A model generated the notes under the pieces. That model had not been told where the DNA came from. It ran no database searches and saw nothing but the letters and a program-made list of their open reading frames with translations. Of a stretch of 64,000 bases of DNA, positions 7,684 through 18,252 are shown in pieces. This DNA comes from Candidatus Methylomicrobium oryzae (GTDB taxonomy: Bacteria > Pseudomonadota > Gammaproteobacteria > Methylococcales > Methylomonadaceae): the NCBI RefSeq assembly GCF_016745425.1, contig NZ_JAERVK010000017.1:1-64000 (forward strand), in the 5' to 3' direction. Each line of letters starts with the position of its first letter. Within the stretch, counting starts at the first letter, position 1. Position numbers and translations under genes: made by a program.

Positions 7684-9645
7684 TTGCATCAGCCTAATGA
7701 ACTTCCGAAAGCCAAGATCGTGATTGCCGAATGGGAACGTTCGGGCAATGCCTGCGTCTGGCCTCCCCGGATCAAGCACATCAATGCCGCGGCGGCCGAA
7801 CTCTTGGGCTTCGACGAGAAGGAGGTGGCGGACAAATCCTTCCATTTGCTCTGCCCGGAAAACGAAGATCAACCCTGGCAGCAAGTCTTTTCGCGTTTGC
7901 TCGAATCGGGCGACGATCAGTATGTGATCGCCGGAGTTGCGACCCGTAGCGGACGGCTAATCAAATCCCAACTGTCGCTGTCGCGCTTGATTACAAAGGA
8001 TCCGGATTTGATCAATATATTGATCCTGATTCAGGAATTCGGCAATAAACTCCTTCTGGAAACCGCCGGAGAGGAGGAAACCAGGTTTTCTTCCGCGACT
8101 TCGGGGTTGTGTATGGATGTCGAATCGGCGCTGATCGAGAGCGAGAAACGTTTTCGGCAGATGGCCGAAATGACCGGGGAATGGCTTTGGGAACAAGATC
8201 CCGACGGCTTCTATATTTACTCCAGCACGGCGGTTTACCAGATTTTGGGTTACCGGCCCGATCAGGTCATCGGCAAGCACTACACCGAATTTTTAACTGC
8301 GCAAGACAAGGCCGAGCAACTGTTTTACGCGACCAGCCAGGAGCCGTTCTACAGCCTGATCAACCACTACCAGCATCGGGATGGCCATCAGGTGATTACC
8401 GAATCCACCGGCTTGCCGATCGTCGACGCCAGCGGAAAATTGCTTAAGTGGCGCGGCGTCGACCGCGATATTACGGCTCGAAAGCAATTCCAGGATGCCT
8501 TGATCGAAAGCGAAAAACGCATCCGGATGATTATCGAGAGCTCCCTGAATGCGGTTGTAATCATGGATGCTCACGGGCTTATCCGGGACTGGAATCAAAA
8601 AGCCGAACAGATGTTCGGCTGGAGCCGCGAAGAAGCACTCGGACAGCGCCTGGAAGAACTGATCATTCCCGAACGGTTCCGCAGAGCGCATCGGCAGGGC
8701 GTGGAGAATTTTTTGCGCAGCGGCGAGGGTCCCGTTTTGAATCGCCTGATCGAACAGACCGCCTTGCGCCGCAGCGGCGCGGAGTTTCCGATCGAACTGA
8801 GCATCTCGCCGCTCAGGGAAGGCAATACCTTCATCTTCAGCGGGTTCATTCACGATATCAGCGCGCGCAAGGCTGCCGAACAACAGATCCGCCAGGCCCA
8901 GGTCAAACTGGCGGTCGCGCGCAACGAAATCGAAATCGCGCGCAAGATTCAGACAACGCTCTCTCCGTCATGCCCGATCCGCAACGACCAATTCGAAGTC
9001 GTAGGCCGCTGTTTGCCGGCCGACCGGGTCGGCGGCGATTATTACGACTATTTCAGCCGCGGCAGCCGCCATCTGGAACTGGTGATTGCCGATGTATCGG
9101 GCCATGCGATCGGGCCGGCGCTGTTTATGGTCGAGACGCGCAGCGCGATCCGCGCAAATGCGGGCGGGGTCGAGTCGCCGGCGGCGAAGCTGAGCGTGTT
9201 GAACAATTTCCTGTTTGAGGATCTTGACAAATCGGACTTTTTCCTGACCTTATTCTATCTGCAATACGACATCGACAACCGGCTGATCCGTTATGCGAAT
9301 GCCGGCCATCCTCCGCCTTTATTATATCGGCAGCGCCACCATGTCTGCTTTCCGCTGGATGCGGAGGGTTTGATCGTGGGCGTTACCGAACAAGTTTTTT
9401 TTGAAGAAAAGTCCCTGCCGCTGGAACCGGGCGACATGATTTTGTTTTACACCGACGGTTTAATCGAAGCCGAAAACGATGGCGGCGATTTTTTCGGAAT
9501 GCAGCGGGTCGAGAACCTGCTGCTTGAACACTGCAGAGACGATCCTGAAACGCTGATCGATGCTTTTTTGGCTCGCCTGCAGCAGTTTTGCCGGACCGAT
9601 TCGTTCAAGGACGATATTACGTTGATGGTTTTCAAGTGCCGTTGA
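7684..9645 (+). CDS. PAS-PAS-PP2C (SpoIIE/RsbU-type) serine/threonine phosphatase
   Basis: About 653 residues. A degenerate PAS-like sensor (residues 10-130), two clear PAS domains that each begin at ESEKR (about 145 and 275; DWNQKAEQMFGWSREEALG is typical) and a short coiled linker lead into a PPM/SpoIIE phosphatase domain (435-653). Metal-binding Asp452 lies in VGGDYYDYF, and IADVSGHAIGPALFM and LFYTDGLIEAEN are intact. Such proteins dephosphorylate anti-anti-sigma factors in partner-switching or gate stress responses. No such partner gene is adjacent, so the target is unknown. No transmembrane segment is seen, so it is probably cytosolic. An AGGAGAG Shine-Dalgarno at 7672-7678 points to TTG at 7684 as the start. 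Another TTG at 7615 extends the frame without a ribosome-binding site. Confidence 0.88.
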   Translation: MHQPNELPKAKIVIAEWERSGNACVWPPRIKHINAAAAELLGFDEKEVADKSFHLLCPENEDQPWQQVFSRLLESGDDQYVIAGVATRSGRLIKSQLSLSRLITKDPDLINILILIQEFGNKLLLETAGEEETRFSSATSGLCMDVESALIESEKRFRQMAEMTGEWLWEQDPDGFYIYSSTAVYQILGYRPDQVIGKHYTEFLTAQDKAEQLFYATSQEPFYSLINHYQHRDGHQVITESTGLPIVDASGKLLKWRGVDRDITARKQFQDALIESEKRIRMIIESSLNAVVIMDAHGLIRDWNQKAEQMFGWSREEALGQRLEELIIPERFRRAHRQGVENFLRSGEGPVLNRLIEQTALRRSGAEFPIELSISPLREGNTFIFSGFIHDISARKAAEQQIRQAQVKLAVARNEIEIARKIQTTLSPSCPIRNDQFEVVGRCLPADRVGGDYYDYFSRGSRHLELVIADVSGHAIGPALFMVETRSAIRANAGGVESPAAKLSVLNNFLFEDLDKSDFFLTLFYLQYDIDNRLIRYANAGHPPPLLYRQRHHVCFPLDAEGLIVGVTEQVFFEEKSLPLEPGDMILFYTDGLIEAENDGGDFFGMQRVENLLLEHCRDDPETLIDAFLARLQQFCRTDSFKDDITLMVFKCR

Positions 9646-10078
9646 ATCGGCTTCGCCGGGGCAAAAAAATCGGCAATACTTTCGCTGAAACATATACCCG
9701 GCATTTACCTGCCGGAACTTTTGGTTTTGATGCAAATCTACAACAGTAACTGCACCTAAAACAACAATTCAATCGCACAATAAAGGTGCATGTTTTCTTC
9801 GGGGAACTGAACTTTTTACCCTTCTTTTTCAAAAACTTAAGATATTTATTTGTAAAAACAATAAAATCAAGTATTTAAGTATTTGTTGTTTGCTTTTTCC
9901 TTAAAAAATAGCTGCAATTTTTTATGGCATTGAAATTGCTGTGAACCCTAATGAGGAAATAGCGGAAATCCGTCTAAAACCCAGAGAGAAATTTTCATCA
10001 CTCCGTCACATGCAATAATTAGAATAATTTTGTGATGCACTTTCCATCAAGTTATTTGCGGTAAATTGAGGTAAAGTC
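9646..10078. other. AT-rich intergenic stretch, no gene seen
   Basis: This 433-base gap is markedly more AT-rich than its surroundings. It contains no open frame with coding character and no clear hairpin terminator after the phosphatase gene. It probably holds the promoter of the hydroxylase-type gene that starts at 10079, whose ATG has a GAGG Shine-Dalgarno 7 bases upstream. No confident -35/-10 pair could be picked. Confidence 0.5.
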
Positions 10079-11095
10079 ATGCTTAACATCATCGAAATTT
10101 ATTCCACCCTGCAACCCTTGCTGTCGGCCTGGCAAATGCAGTTCGCCGACAATTGGCCGTTCATTTGTGTGATTTTGGGATTTGCTCTGCTGTCGTTTGC
10201 CGAAATTCAGCAGCCCAACCTGCCGCAGCGGCCTAAACAAACCCTTGCTGCCTATCGCGTTAATTTGGGACTCTTTGTCGTCAACAGTGTGCTGATATCC
10301 GCTTTGTCAATAACAGGCTTATGGTTTGCGCTGGAGCATTTTTCCGGAAAAGGCCTGCTGGACGGGATCCGTAGCCACGGTTGGAAAGCGCTGGTAGGCT
10401 TCTTACTGCTGGATTTGCTTTTGTATGCATGGCATCGGGTCTGCCATCGGTTCGACGGATTATGGCTGTTCCACAAGGTCCACCACAGCGATCCCTATCT
10501 GAATGCATCGACTGCTTTCAGGATTCATATCGTCGAGATGGTGATGACGACCGTGCTGAAAGCGCTATACATTGTTCTGCTCGGCATCGACAAAACGGTC
10601 GTATTCGCTTACGAAACGGTATACCCGCTGTTCGTGATGTTCCACCATGCGAATATCGCCTTTCCGGGTGAGAAATGGCTCGGTCAAGTGATCGTGACGC
10701 CGCATCTGCATCGCGTTCACCATTCGCGCGAACGGTCGGAGCACGACAGTAATTACGGGGCGATCCTTTCGATCTGGGACCGGCTGTTCCTGTCGCGTAA
10801 AGAGGTTGAGCCGGCAGCCGTCGGGATCAAGCAGGCGGCACCGCAAACGGTGTGGGGATTGGTCAGATTCGGTTTCGTGAATACCGCACCCCCTGCGCCG
10901 GTTCCTGCCTGTGCCGGCGCGGTCACGGTGAATATCCACACTATGATTGCCGAAGCGGCGTACTACAAAGCCGAAAAGCGGTCATTTTCGCCGGGTTATG
11001 AATTGTACGACTGGCTCGAAGCGAAGAAGGAAATCCTCAGCCAGATCCAGCGTGACCACAATCAGTTCCAGCGCGATCGCTGCATGAATTGTTGA
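10079..11095 (+). CDS. Fatty acid hydroxylase / sterol desaturase superfamily membrane di-iron protein
   Basis: A 338-residue membrane protein with the histidine boxes of the superfamily: HRVCHR and HKVHHSDPYLNAS (about residues 121-145), then HHANIAFPG and HLHRVHHS (about 195-225), the ligands of a non-heme di-iron site. Three to four hydrophobic helices lie in the N-terminal 200 residues. About 100 residues without these motifs follow the last box. Relatives oxidise sterols, carotenoids or fatty acyl chains. Some type I methanotrophs make sterols, but no sterol gene is nearby, so the substrate cannot be stated. It converges on fumC. Confidence 0.85.
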   Translation: MLNIIEIYSTLQPLLSAWQMQFADNWPFICVILGFALLSFAEIQQPNLPQRPKQTLAAYRVNLGLFVVNSVLISALSITGLWFALEHFSGKGLLDGIRSHGWKALVGFLLLDLLLYAWHRVCHRFDGLWLFHKVHHSDPYLNASTAFRIHIVEMVMTTVLKALYIVLLGIDKTVVFAYETVYPLFVMFHHANIAFPGEKWLGQVIVTPHLHRVHHSRERSEHDSNYGAILSIWDRLFLSRKEVEPAAVGIKQAAPQTVWGLVRFGFVNTAPPAPVPACAGAVTVNIHTMIAEAAYYKAEKRSFSPGYELYDWLEAKKEILSQIQRDHNQFQRDRCMNC

Positions 11096-11126
11096 GGTGC
11101 CGTCCGAATGTAATGGACAGTGCAGT

Positions 11127-11167
11127 GCGGCAGGCGAGTGAAAATTAACTAATCGCTCGCCTGCCGC
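11127..11167. terminator. Hairpin between convergent hydroxylase-type gene and fumC
   Basis: GCGGCAGGCGAG (11127-11138) pairs perfectly with CTCGCCTGCCGC (11156-11167) around a 17-base AT-rich loop. It ends 1 base before the fumC stop codon. Only a weak T run follows (GTTATTT), so it may act as a bidirectional terminator or a 3'-end stabiliser. Confidence 0.65.
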
Positions 11168-11168
11168 G

Positions 11169-12542
<1,374 letters not shown>

Positions 12543-12732
12543 GGCATAGCCTTGCAAAGTATGAATTGTAGAGTCGATCTCTTGCCAGTTCTTTGAGTGG
12601 GTTGTGCCGTGAAGGTTTCCGAAGCCGGCTCCGATGTCTTGTCTGCCCGCCCGATACGATAAAGGCATGTTTAAGATCAGCGGACGGCGCTTGCTGTAAA
12701 ATCGCCTTTCGACAAATGATCGGAAAATCGCT

Positions 12733-12987
12733 ATGGCTATTAATCCGTGGGCAACCCGCGTTTTGTTTTTATTCTGCCTGCTGTTGAACGCTTGCGCCGA
12801 AATTAAACAGACCGGCAGGGTTGTCGGCCATACCACGCGCGATGCGACGCGCGAAATTGGGCATGGCACGCGCGATGTCGTCAAAGCCATCGGTCATGGA
12901 ACTCGGGATGCGGCTCGGGAAATCGGACATGGCGCCCGGCGCGCGGTCGATAATATTAAGGGCGAAGTGGAGGGAGAGGAAAATTAA
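12733..12987 (+). CDS. Small lipoprotein with 11-residue GHGTRDAAREI repeats
   Basis: 84 residues. A signal peptide ends in a lipobox (LLLNAC, Cys about residue 21). The mature part is made of three to four 11-residue repeats: GHTTRDATREI, GHGTRDVVKAI, GHGTRDAAREI and a degenerate GHGARRAVDNI. An 11-residue period suits a long, slightly twisted amphipathic helix, with Gly-His at fixed intervals. I do not recognise a function. Small lipoproteins with such helical repeats lie near stress genes in other Gammaproteobacteria, but that is only an analogy. It is divergent from fumC. Confidence 0.7.
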   Translation: MAINPWATRVLFLFCLLLNACAEIKQTGRVVGHTTRDATREIGHGTRDVVKAIGHGTRDAAREIGHGARRAVDNIKGEVEGEEN

Positions 12988-13090
12988 TCCGCGGATGGCG
13001 AACGGCCATAGATGCGCTTACTCCGTTAGCACATCCTACAAGCTAAAATCAATCGCCATTAACTTAAACGAGGGCGAGTAAAGGCCGGAA

Positions 13091-13119
13091 GGCAGGCTGC
13101 GGTATCTGCACAGCCTGCC
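13091..13119 (-). terminator. Hairpin downstream of the cold-shock gene
   Basis: GGCAGGCTG (13091-13099) pairs with CAGCCTGCC (13111-13119), just past the stop of the minus-strand cold-shock gene. The T run after the stem on the minus strand is weak, so termination strength is uncertain. Confidence 0.55.
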
Positions 13120-13130
13120 CAGTCAATGAG

Positions 13131-13343
13131 TTAAATGACCTTTACGTTTTCCGCTTGTGGACCTTTCGGGCCGCGGTTTACGCTGAATTCGACCCGTTGG
13201 CCTTCATCGAGGGTTTTATAGCCGCCCGCATTGATGATGCTTCTGAAATGGACGAAAACATCCGGGCCATTCTGTTGTTGAATGAAGCCGAAACCTTTTT
13301 CAGCGTTGAACCATTTGACGGTGCCTGTAACAACTGTAGACAT
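13131..13343 (-). CDS. Cold-shock domain protein (CspA family)
   Basis: A 70-residue single cold-shock domain with RNP1 (KGFGFIQQ) and RNP2 (VFVHF), starting [15 protein letters not shown]. It binds single-stranded RNA and DNA and acts as an RNA chaperone. A GAGG Shine-Dalgarno precedes the ATG. The upstream region on the minus strand (13344-13490) is unannotated, and a long leader is common for thermoregulated csp genes, though no cold box is evident. An RRM protein and an RhlE helicase nearby make this an RNA-remodelling neighbourhood. Confidence 0.95.
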   Translation of the reverse strand: MSTVVTGTVKWFNAEKGFGFIQQQNGPDVFVHFRSIINAGGYKTLDEGQRVEFSVNRGPKGPQAENVKVI

Positions 13344-13717
13344 AATAAGTCCTCTAAAAATTAATAATGGTAAAGCCCTAAGCGGGCGGATGTAGCTGAT
13401 AAAAGAAAACTTACTGAGTGGAAAACAGGACGAGAAACTACAGGAGAGACATCGAAATGAGAAACAGAGGGTAAATCTTTTTTAAGCTCCTATTAGTATG
13501 AGCCGGATGTTTGGTGAAGTCAAACAATATCTGACTAGACTTTCTATGACTTACCGATTTCTAGAGGGTGGGGCGTTAAAGCCCGCGCTCTTCCATTGCG
13601 GCGGGCTTTGTGTGCGAGTTTCGTGTTTAGCGGCATTTCCGCAGAGAAGCGGTCGAGAAAAGGCTTGGGTTCCGTCTGAAAACCTCATCTTAGAGCGGCT
13701 TAAAACGTGCAGTCAAA
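13344..13717. other. Intergenic region between csp and smbP-like genes, with one hairpin
   Basis: No coding frame is convincing. AAAGCCCGC (13578-13586) and GCGGGCTTT (13601-13609) form a perfect 9-bp stem that could terminate the minus-strand smbP-like transcript. The half nearer csp is the likely csp promoter and leader. Confidence 0.5.
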
Positions 13718-14062
13718 TTACTGATTACCGGCTTTAATGTGGGCCGCCGCTTCTTCAGCGGCTTTGGTTGCAGCTTTTGCGTGGTCTTTTCCTTTCATTT
13801 TGCCGTGTTCGATAGAGGCTTCCAGGGATTTAACGGCGGCATCCATATGAGTTTTCGACTCGCCACTGGCAACCCGCGCGGCCGCTTTCGCGTGAATCAA
13901 TGCCTCTTTTGCGTGTGTGGTCAAAATAGCGTTATGTTCGGCCTTTCCATATTGGATCGCCATATTTGTATGTTTCAAAGCCTCGTCGGCGTGTTCTTCC
14001 GCAACTACCGCAACGCTCAGTAAACCCATTAAAGCGGCGCCGATCAATGTGATTTTTTTCAT
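13718..14062 (-). CDS. smbP: Small periplasmic His-rich metal-binding protein, SmbP-like
   Basis: 114 residues with a signal peptide (first ~20 residues, MKKITLIGAALMGLLSVAVV). The mature helical protein has nine histidines spaced about a heptad or two apart in Ala/Lys/Glu-rich helices (HADEALKHTNMAIQYG, EALIHAKAAARVA, HAKAATKAAEEAAAH). This matches SmbP of Nitrosomonas europaea, a four-helix-bundle protein that binds Cu and other divalent metals. Copper handling would make sense in a methanotroph, but the metal is not shown by sequence. It is a single gene with its own promoter region. Confidence 0.75.
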   Translation of the reverse strand: MKKITLIGAALMGLLSVAVVAEEHADEALKHTNMAIQYGKAEHNAILTTHAKEALIHAKAAARVASGESKTHMDAAVKSLEASIEHGKMKGKDHAKAATKAAEEAAAHIKAGNQ

Positions 14063-14708
14063 AGTGTCCTCTGTTTATTTTTTTTATGAATATTCCTGAG
14101 CTGTAGCGGTAAACAATTTGCGAAGTTCAGGAGCCGGCATCATATCATGTCCTGAAAAAAGCCCACGATTTAATTCCGATTAAAATTATCGGAATTATTG
14201 TGCGGTCCTGTATCGTATGCCGCCATTGTCCGCATAAAATGGTCAGTATCTATCGCATAAGCTTGATATTTAGGCGGTTTTATTTGAACCCCAAATAAGA
14301 GTGATTTGCACTCCTTGGGACGCGAATTAAATTAAATCATAGGATTAAATTGCTGTCCGGTTAGTGAATGTCATATAATCGAGACCGTTTCGAACTTCAT
14401 AGCTAAATTGTAGTTGTTTAGTTATTGTTGTGGATGACCAAGGGTTAGGCGCAATCTTCCGGTTGTTGCTGACATCAAGTCGTTCAAATCCCCTCTATTC
14501 TTCTATCTGAGGCATTGGATGGGGCGCGGAAAGTAATCCTTGCGCCTCTCTTCTATCCAGAATTCGCTACGCTTGTCCAGGGGATTCAAGCAAACTGATG
14601 ATTTGCCTCTCCTGTGACGCCTCCATCAGCGTAGCACTCCACCCTGTTGTATCCCGGATTTACAAATTGACCGGCTACAGCTTTTCTATCCCCTATTAAG
14701 GACTTCTA
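14063..14708. other. 646-base gap: smbP promoter side and long leader of the RRM gene
   Basis: No coding frame is convincing. An 8-bp perfect hairpin, ATTCCGAT and ATCGGAAT, lies at 14173-14195. Upstream of the RRM gene the sequence is pyrimidine-rich, with TTCTATC three times (14501, 14551, 14684). Part of it probably forms a long 5' leader for the RRM gene, as is common for cold-induced RNA-binding protein genes. Confidence 0.4.
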
Positions 14709-14972
14709 TTGAAAAGATTATTTGTGGGAAATTTGCCCAGCGACGCGACCGAAGCCGGTGTAACGGCATTGTTCTCGGAGTTTGGCAGAGTCCATTCCAT
14801 TGAAATTATTACCGATCTGTTCAGCGGCAAATGCAAGGGTTTTGGCTATATCGGCATGGAAGGCCATGAAGCCAGAGCCGCAATAGCTAAACTTAACGGC
14901 ATGCCTTATAGCGGCAAGCCGCTCCGAGTCAGTTTTGAAGACACTAGCGGCAGAAAGGGCGGTCGCCGCTAG
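14709..14972 (+). CDS. RRM-domain RNA-binding protein
   Basis: 87 residues forming a single RNA recognition motif: RNP2 is LFVGNL (residues 4-9) and RNP1 is KGFGYIGM (about 44-51). The C-terminus is a short Arg/Gly tail (GRKGGRR), as in bacterial glycine-rich RNA-binding proteins of the cyanobacterial Rbp type. The start codon is TTG, set by AAGGA six bases upstream. No ATG is available before RNP2. It precedes rhlE in the same direction and may act with that helicase and the cold-shock protein in RNA remodelling. Confidence 0.9.
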   Translation: MKRLFVGNLPSDATEAGVTALFSEFGRVHSIEIITDLFSGKCKGFGYIGMEGHEARAAIAKLNGMPYSGKPLRVSFEDTSGRKGGRR

Positions 14973-15142
14973 CAAAACGGTTAAATCAGTCAAAGAACAT
15001 CATCTGTTCATTCTACCCTGGAGCGCGGCACCTAGCATTGGACAGGATCTTATGTTCTGTGCGAGGAAAAGAGCCGCGCCATCATCTTCCTCCGTTTTTT
15101 TAATTATCCTGGGACTTGAGTTCCTTCTTATTGAGATTTTCT

Positions 15143-16279
15143 ATGCCATTTTCTTCTCTCGGCCTCTCCGAGCCCCTGTTGCGCGCGGTCAGCGACTCAG
15201 GCTATACCACGCCTACACCGATACAGCAAAAGGCCATTCCAGCGGTTCTATCGGGCCGCGATCTGCTCGCCGCCGCGCAGACCGGCACCGGCAAGACCGC
15301 CGGCTTTACCCTGCCAATCCTCCATCGGCTGGCGGATAAGCCTTACGACCGTAACCGTCCGGTCAGGGCGCTTATCTTGACCCCAACCCGAGAACTGGCG
15401 GCGCAAGTGGGCGAATCGGTAACCAAATACGGCGCGCATCAACTGCCTCGGCTAAAATCGGACGTCGTATTCGGTGGTGTTAAGATCAACCCGCAGATGA
15501 TGCGGCTGCGCGGCGGCGTCGATATTTTGACCGCTACGCCAGGGCGTCTGCTGGATTTGGTTGCGCAGAATGCGGTCAAATTGAATCAGGTCGAGATTCT
15601 GGTTTTGGATGAAGCGGACCGCATGCTGGACATGGGGTTTATCCGGGATCTCCACAAGATTCTGGCGCTGTTGCCCAAGAGGCGGCAGAATCTGCTGTTT
15701 TCCGCAACTTATTCGCCGGAAATCCGCAAATTGACGCAAAAACTGCTCATCAATCCGGTGCAGATCGAAGTCGCGGTTGAAAACGCGGCGGCCGACACCG
15801 TCGAACAGGTAGTCTACTCGGTCAATAAGACGGCGAAGACCGCGTTTTTGACGCAGTTGATCAAGCACAATGACTGGCGGCAGGTTTTGGTGTTTACCAG
15901 CACCAAGCACGGTGCCAATAAACTCACCGAAAAGTTGAATTCCGCGCAGATTGCAGCCAAGGCCATACACGGCAATAAGAGTCAGGGAGCGAGAACCAGT
16001 GCCTTGGCCGATTTCAAAGCCGGGGAAATCCAAGTACTTGTCGCTACCGATATCGCCGCGCGGGGGATCGATATCGACCAGTTGCCGCATGTTGTAAATT
16101 ATGAATTACCGCGCTCCTCCGCCGATTACGTGCACCGTATCGGTCGTACCGGACGGGCAGGCCGAGGCGGACTTGCGGTTTCTCTGGTTTCGGAAGAAGA
16201 AAATAGCGCGCTGCGTCTGGTGGAAAAATTGATCGGATCTAAAATCGCTCGCGGACAAGGGGTTGATTTCTTTAAATAG
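15143..16279 (+). CDS. rhlE: DEAD-box ATP-dependent RNA helicase RhlE-type
   Basis: 378 residues with all DEAD-box motifs: Q motif ([17 protein letters not shown]), motif I (AQTGTGKT), Ia (PTREL), TPGR, motif II ([13 protein letters not shown]), SAT, and [10 protein letters not shown]. Start [13 protein letters not shown] is the RhlE-type beginning; the frame is open 9 codons farther upstream without family support. The C-terminal Arg/Lys-rich extension of many RhlE proteins is nearly absent, so this is a short form. RhlE proteins remodel RNA and ribosome assembly intermediates. It lies downstream of an RRM gene. Confidence 0.92.
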   Translation: MPFSSLGLSEPLLRAVSDSGYTTPTPIQQKAIPAVLSGRDLLAAAQTGTGKTAGFTLPILHRLADKPYDRNRPVRALILTPTRELAAQVGESVTKYGAHQLPRLKSDVVFGGVKINPQMMRLRGGVDILTATPGRLLDLVAQNAVKLNQVEILVLDEADRMLDMGFIRDLHKILALLPKRRQNLLFSATYSPEIRKLTQKLLINPVQIEVAVENAAADTVEQVVYSVNKTAKTAFLTQLIKHNDWRQVLVFTSTKHGANKLTEKLNSAQIAAKAIHGNKSQGARTSALADFKAGEIQVLVATDIAARGIDIDQLPHVVNYELPRSSADYVHRIGRTGRAGRGGLAVSLVSEEENSALRLVEKLIGSKIARGQGVDFFK

Positions 16280-16568
16280 AAGCCTATCGTTAAGCTATTT
16301 GGGAACGAAGCAGAGGGGGCAGAGGGCTTTTTTTATAGTGTAGAACCAAACTGTCTGTTACCCAGTAATAACCTGCCGATAAAGGCGCGGCCCGGTAAGG
16401 CCGTTTTGGGGCTGAAATGAGACGTTGTGGGTAAGACATTATCAAGATTAATTCGAGGCGTTATACGATAAAGTTCAAATCTTTACAGTTTCAGCGGCTT
16501 GTGCCCCACGCCGCTTTCCTCTGGTTTTTGCTTAAAAGCCTGAACAGGCGCGGGGCAGGAAGACGGTT

Positions 16569-17267
16569 TTATTTTAAACCGGCGCAGTCCTGGTAGCCCG
16601 GATGGAGGGTACTCATCATCACCACTCGATGCTGTTGGCTCGGCGTATTATCAGGGCCTTCCGCTTCGCCCATCGCTTTGACGCGCAGTTGCCCGGATTT
16701 TGCGCCGTGCTCGACGAGCAGCCTGGCAACCGTTTCGGCACGTCTTTCCGCCAAACCCTGGTTGCTGGCTTGATTGCCCACTGTATCGGTATAGGCTGTC
16801 ACATCGGCAAAAGCATCGGGATGCGATTGCAGGTACCGGCCCATGATCGCGATGGCTCGCTGATCGGTTCGGTAAGGGGTGGCGCTGCCGGTTTTGAAAT
16901 AGGCGGCGGCATGCTGCGCAACCTCGCTCATGTGGTGGTTGGGGCTGTGGACGGCCGTCAGCCACTGGCAGAGCGCTTTTTCCGATTCCAGGCGGTGCTG
17001 CGAGGCGGCCCGGGCCGAATCGATCGCATGCTGCCCTTCCTCGATATTCCAGTAGTGATCGTTTTTCCAGTGGTTCAATACCTTGACGGCCTTTTCCAGA
17101 TTTTCCTCGGCCAGTTCCTCGTGATGGATGGACTGGCCGTAATCCCCGAGGACGGCGGCGTCTGCTTCCGAGGTCAGCAGCGGAATGTCTTTATGGGGCG
17201 GCTGCGCGCATCCGGCAAGTGCCGTGGCAATTACCGCGCTGGGCAAGTAAAAAAAGTGTTTGTTCAT
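16569..17267 (-). CDS. OmpA-family lipoprotein with N-terminal helical domain
   Basis: 232 residues. A lipoprotein signal peptide ends at ALAGC (Cys20). The middle third is helical with many His, Glu and Ala residues (HHEELAEENLEKAVKVLNHW). The C-terminal domain (about 120-220) is OmpA/Pal-like: VTAYTDTVGNQASNQGLAERRAETVARLLVEHG-type text shows the D-T-x-G and the RAxxV elements that bind peptidoglycan. It is probably anchored in the outer membrane and bound to the cell wall. The next gene upstream is another small exported protein. Confidence 0.8.
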   Translation of the reverse strand: MNKHFFYLPSAVIATALAGCAQPPHKDIPLLTSEADAAVLGDYGQSIHHEELAEENLEKAVKVLNHWKNDHYWNIEEGQHAIDSARAASQHRLESEKALCQWLTAVHSPNHHMSEVAQHAAAYFKTGSATPYRTDQRAIAIMGRYLQSHPDAFADVTAYTDTVGNQASNQGLAERRAETVARLLVEHGAKSGQLRVKAMGEAEGPDNTPSQQHRVVMMSTLHPGYQDCAGLK

Positions 17268-17337
17268 GATCTTATCCTCTTAATTCCAAATCAACCGCAG
17301 TAGTGAGCAACGATGAGCTGATGGGAACCGGCGCGGC

Positions 17338-17751
17338 CTAATCGTCGTCGCCGTCGTCCAATGGACCGTAAGTCGTCCAGAAACCGGGATAATGCGCCCC
17401 GAAATAGCGTGTGTCCTCGCTAAAGCGTTCCCAGACGTAAGGAGGCGTAATGTAATCGTCGGTCGGGATCGGAGAGGTAATTAATTCCGCCGCACCGACA
17501 AGGGTGCGGCTGACCGCATGTGCCGTGCCGCGCAGCAGCCCCCAGCTAAAACCGACGAAGATATTTTGATCGTGGCTGATATTGACGACGTTTTTGGGAA
17601 TTTCGATCCATCCCGTGGTCGTATTGAAAAATCCCTGATTGACTTTAGAGGTAAAACCGGAGAGATAAGTGTGCGTATCGGCATGGGCCGGTTGCGTCGA
17701 CAGCAGGGTGCCGGTTAGAACACATAGGTTAAAGAGGTGTTTTTTGTTCAT
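17338..17751 (-). CDS. Exported protein resembling TIGR04073 exosortase system-associated family
   Basis: 137 residues with a signal peptide (cleavage near AHA-D, residue 24). The mature part has GFTSKVNQGFFNTTTGWIEIPKN, a Gly-rich hydrophobic stretch (FVGFSWGLLRGTAHAVSRTLVGAAELITSPIP) and IPTDDYITPPYVWERF. That order matches TIGR04073, small proteins found with exosortase/PEP-CTERM systems. No exosortase gene is in the window. The role is unknown. Confidence 0.6.
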   Translation of the reverse strand: MNKKHLFNLCVLTGTLLSTQPAHADTHTYLSGFTSKVNQGFFNTTTGWIEIPKNVVNISHDQNIFVGFSWGLLRGTAHAVSRTLVGAAELITSPIPTDDYITPPYVWERFSEDTRYFGAHYPGFWTTYGPLDDGDDD

Positions 17752-18252
17752 TATTGATTCCTCCCAAAAATTAAATAGCCGAATCTTGTTTCACCGAAAA
17801 AAAGATTCCGGGGAAATTTAATACGATGAAACGGGCAAGAAGATCATACAACGGTAAATCCTTGAAAGCGACAATTTCTAGATATTGAAAACCACGGAAG
17901 GTTCAGTTGGGGATTGCGTTAATTTCTCGATACGTCTTAAGCGGTTACCGGCAAAGGATGAGGATAAAGACCCGCTTCCCAGTCGAGGATATTTTGTAAT
18001 GATTTGGCTTGTTTACCGGTTTGGAAGAATCTACAGCGTAATCTAAGGGGTATGCTTAAGGGGGATATCGCTTAAGAGGGAGGGGATCAGACGGCGACTT
18101 CCCGAACTGAAGAGGCTTTGCAATTTCATGCCTGAAAACTTCATCCATAAAATCGCAAAGCTAGGTTGATGGTGTGGATTTGGCGGTCTGGCTGCGGGCT
18201 GATACGCGTTTTCGCTGCCAGACTATTATTGAATCAAAAAGTTGAATTCCGG
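17752..18252. other. 501-base intergenic region, little visible
   Basis: No convincing gene is present. Two CTTAAG hexamers flank GGGGATATCG near 18055-18076. The part next to 17751 should hold the promoter of the TIGR04073-like gene. No clear T-run terminator for the leftward dabB transcript was found near 18250. Confidence 0.35.

Noticed and set aside
13578-13609. Hairpin near csp as a cold-responsive riboswitch
   Set aside because: It lies well upstream of the csp start and next to the smbP-like 3' end, so a weak terminator is the simpler reading.
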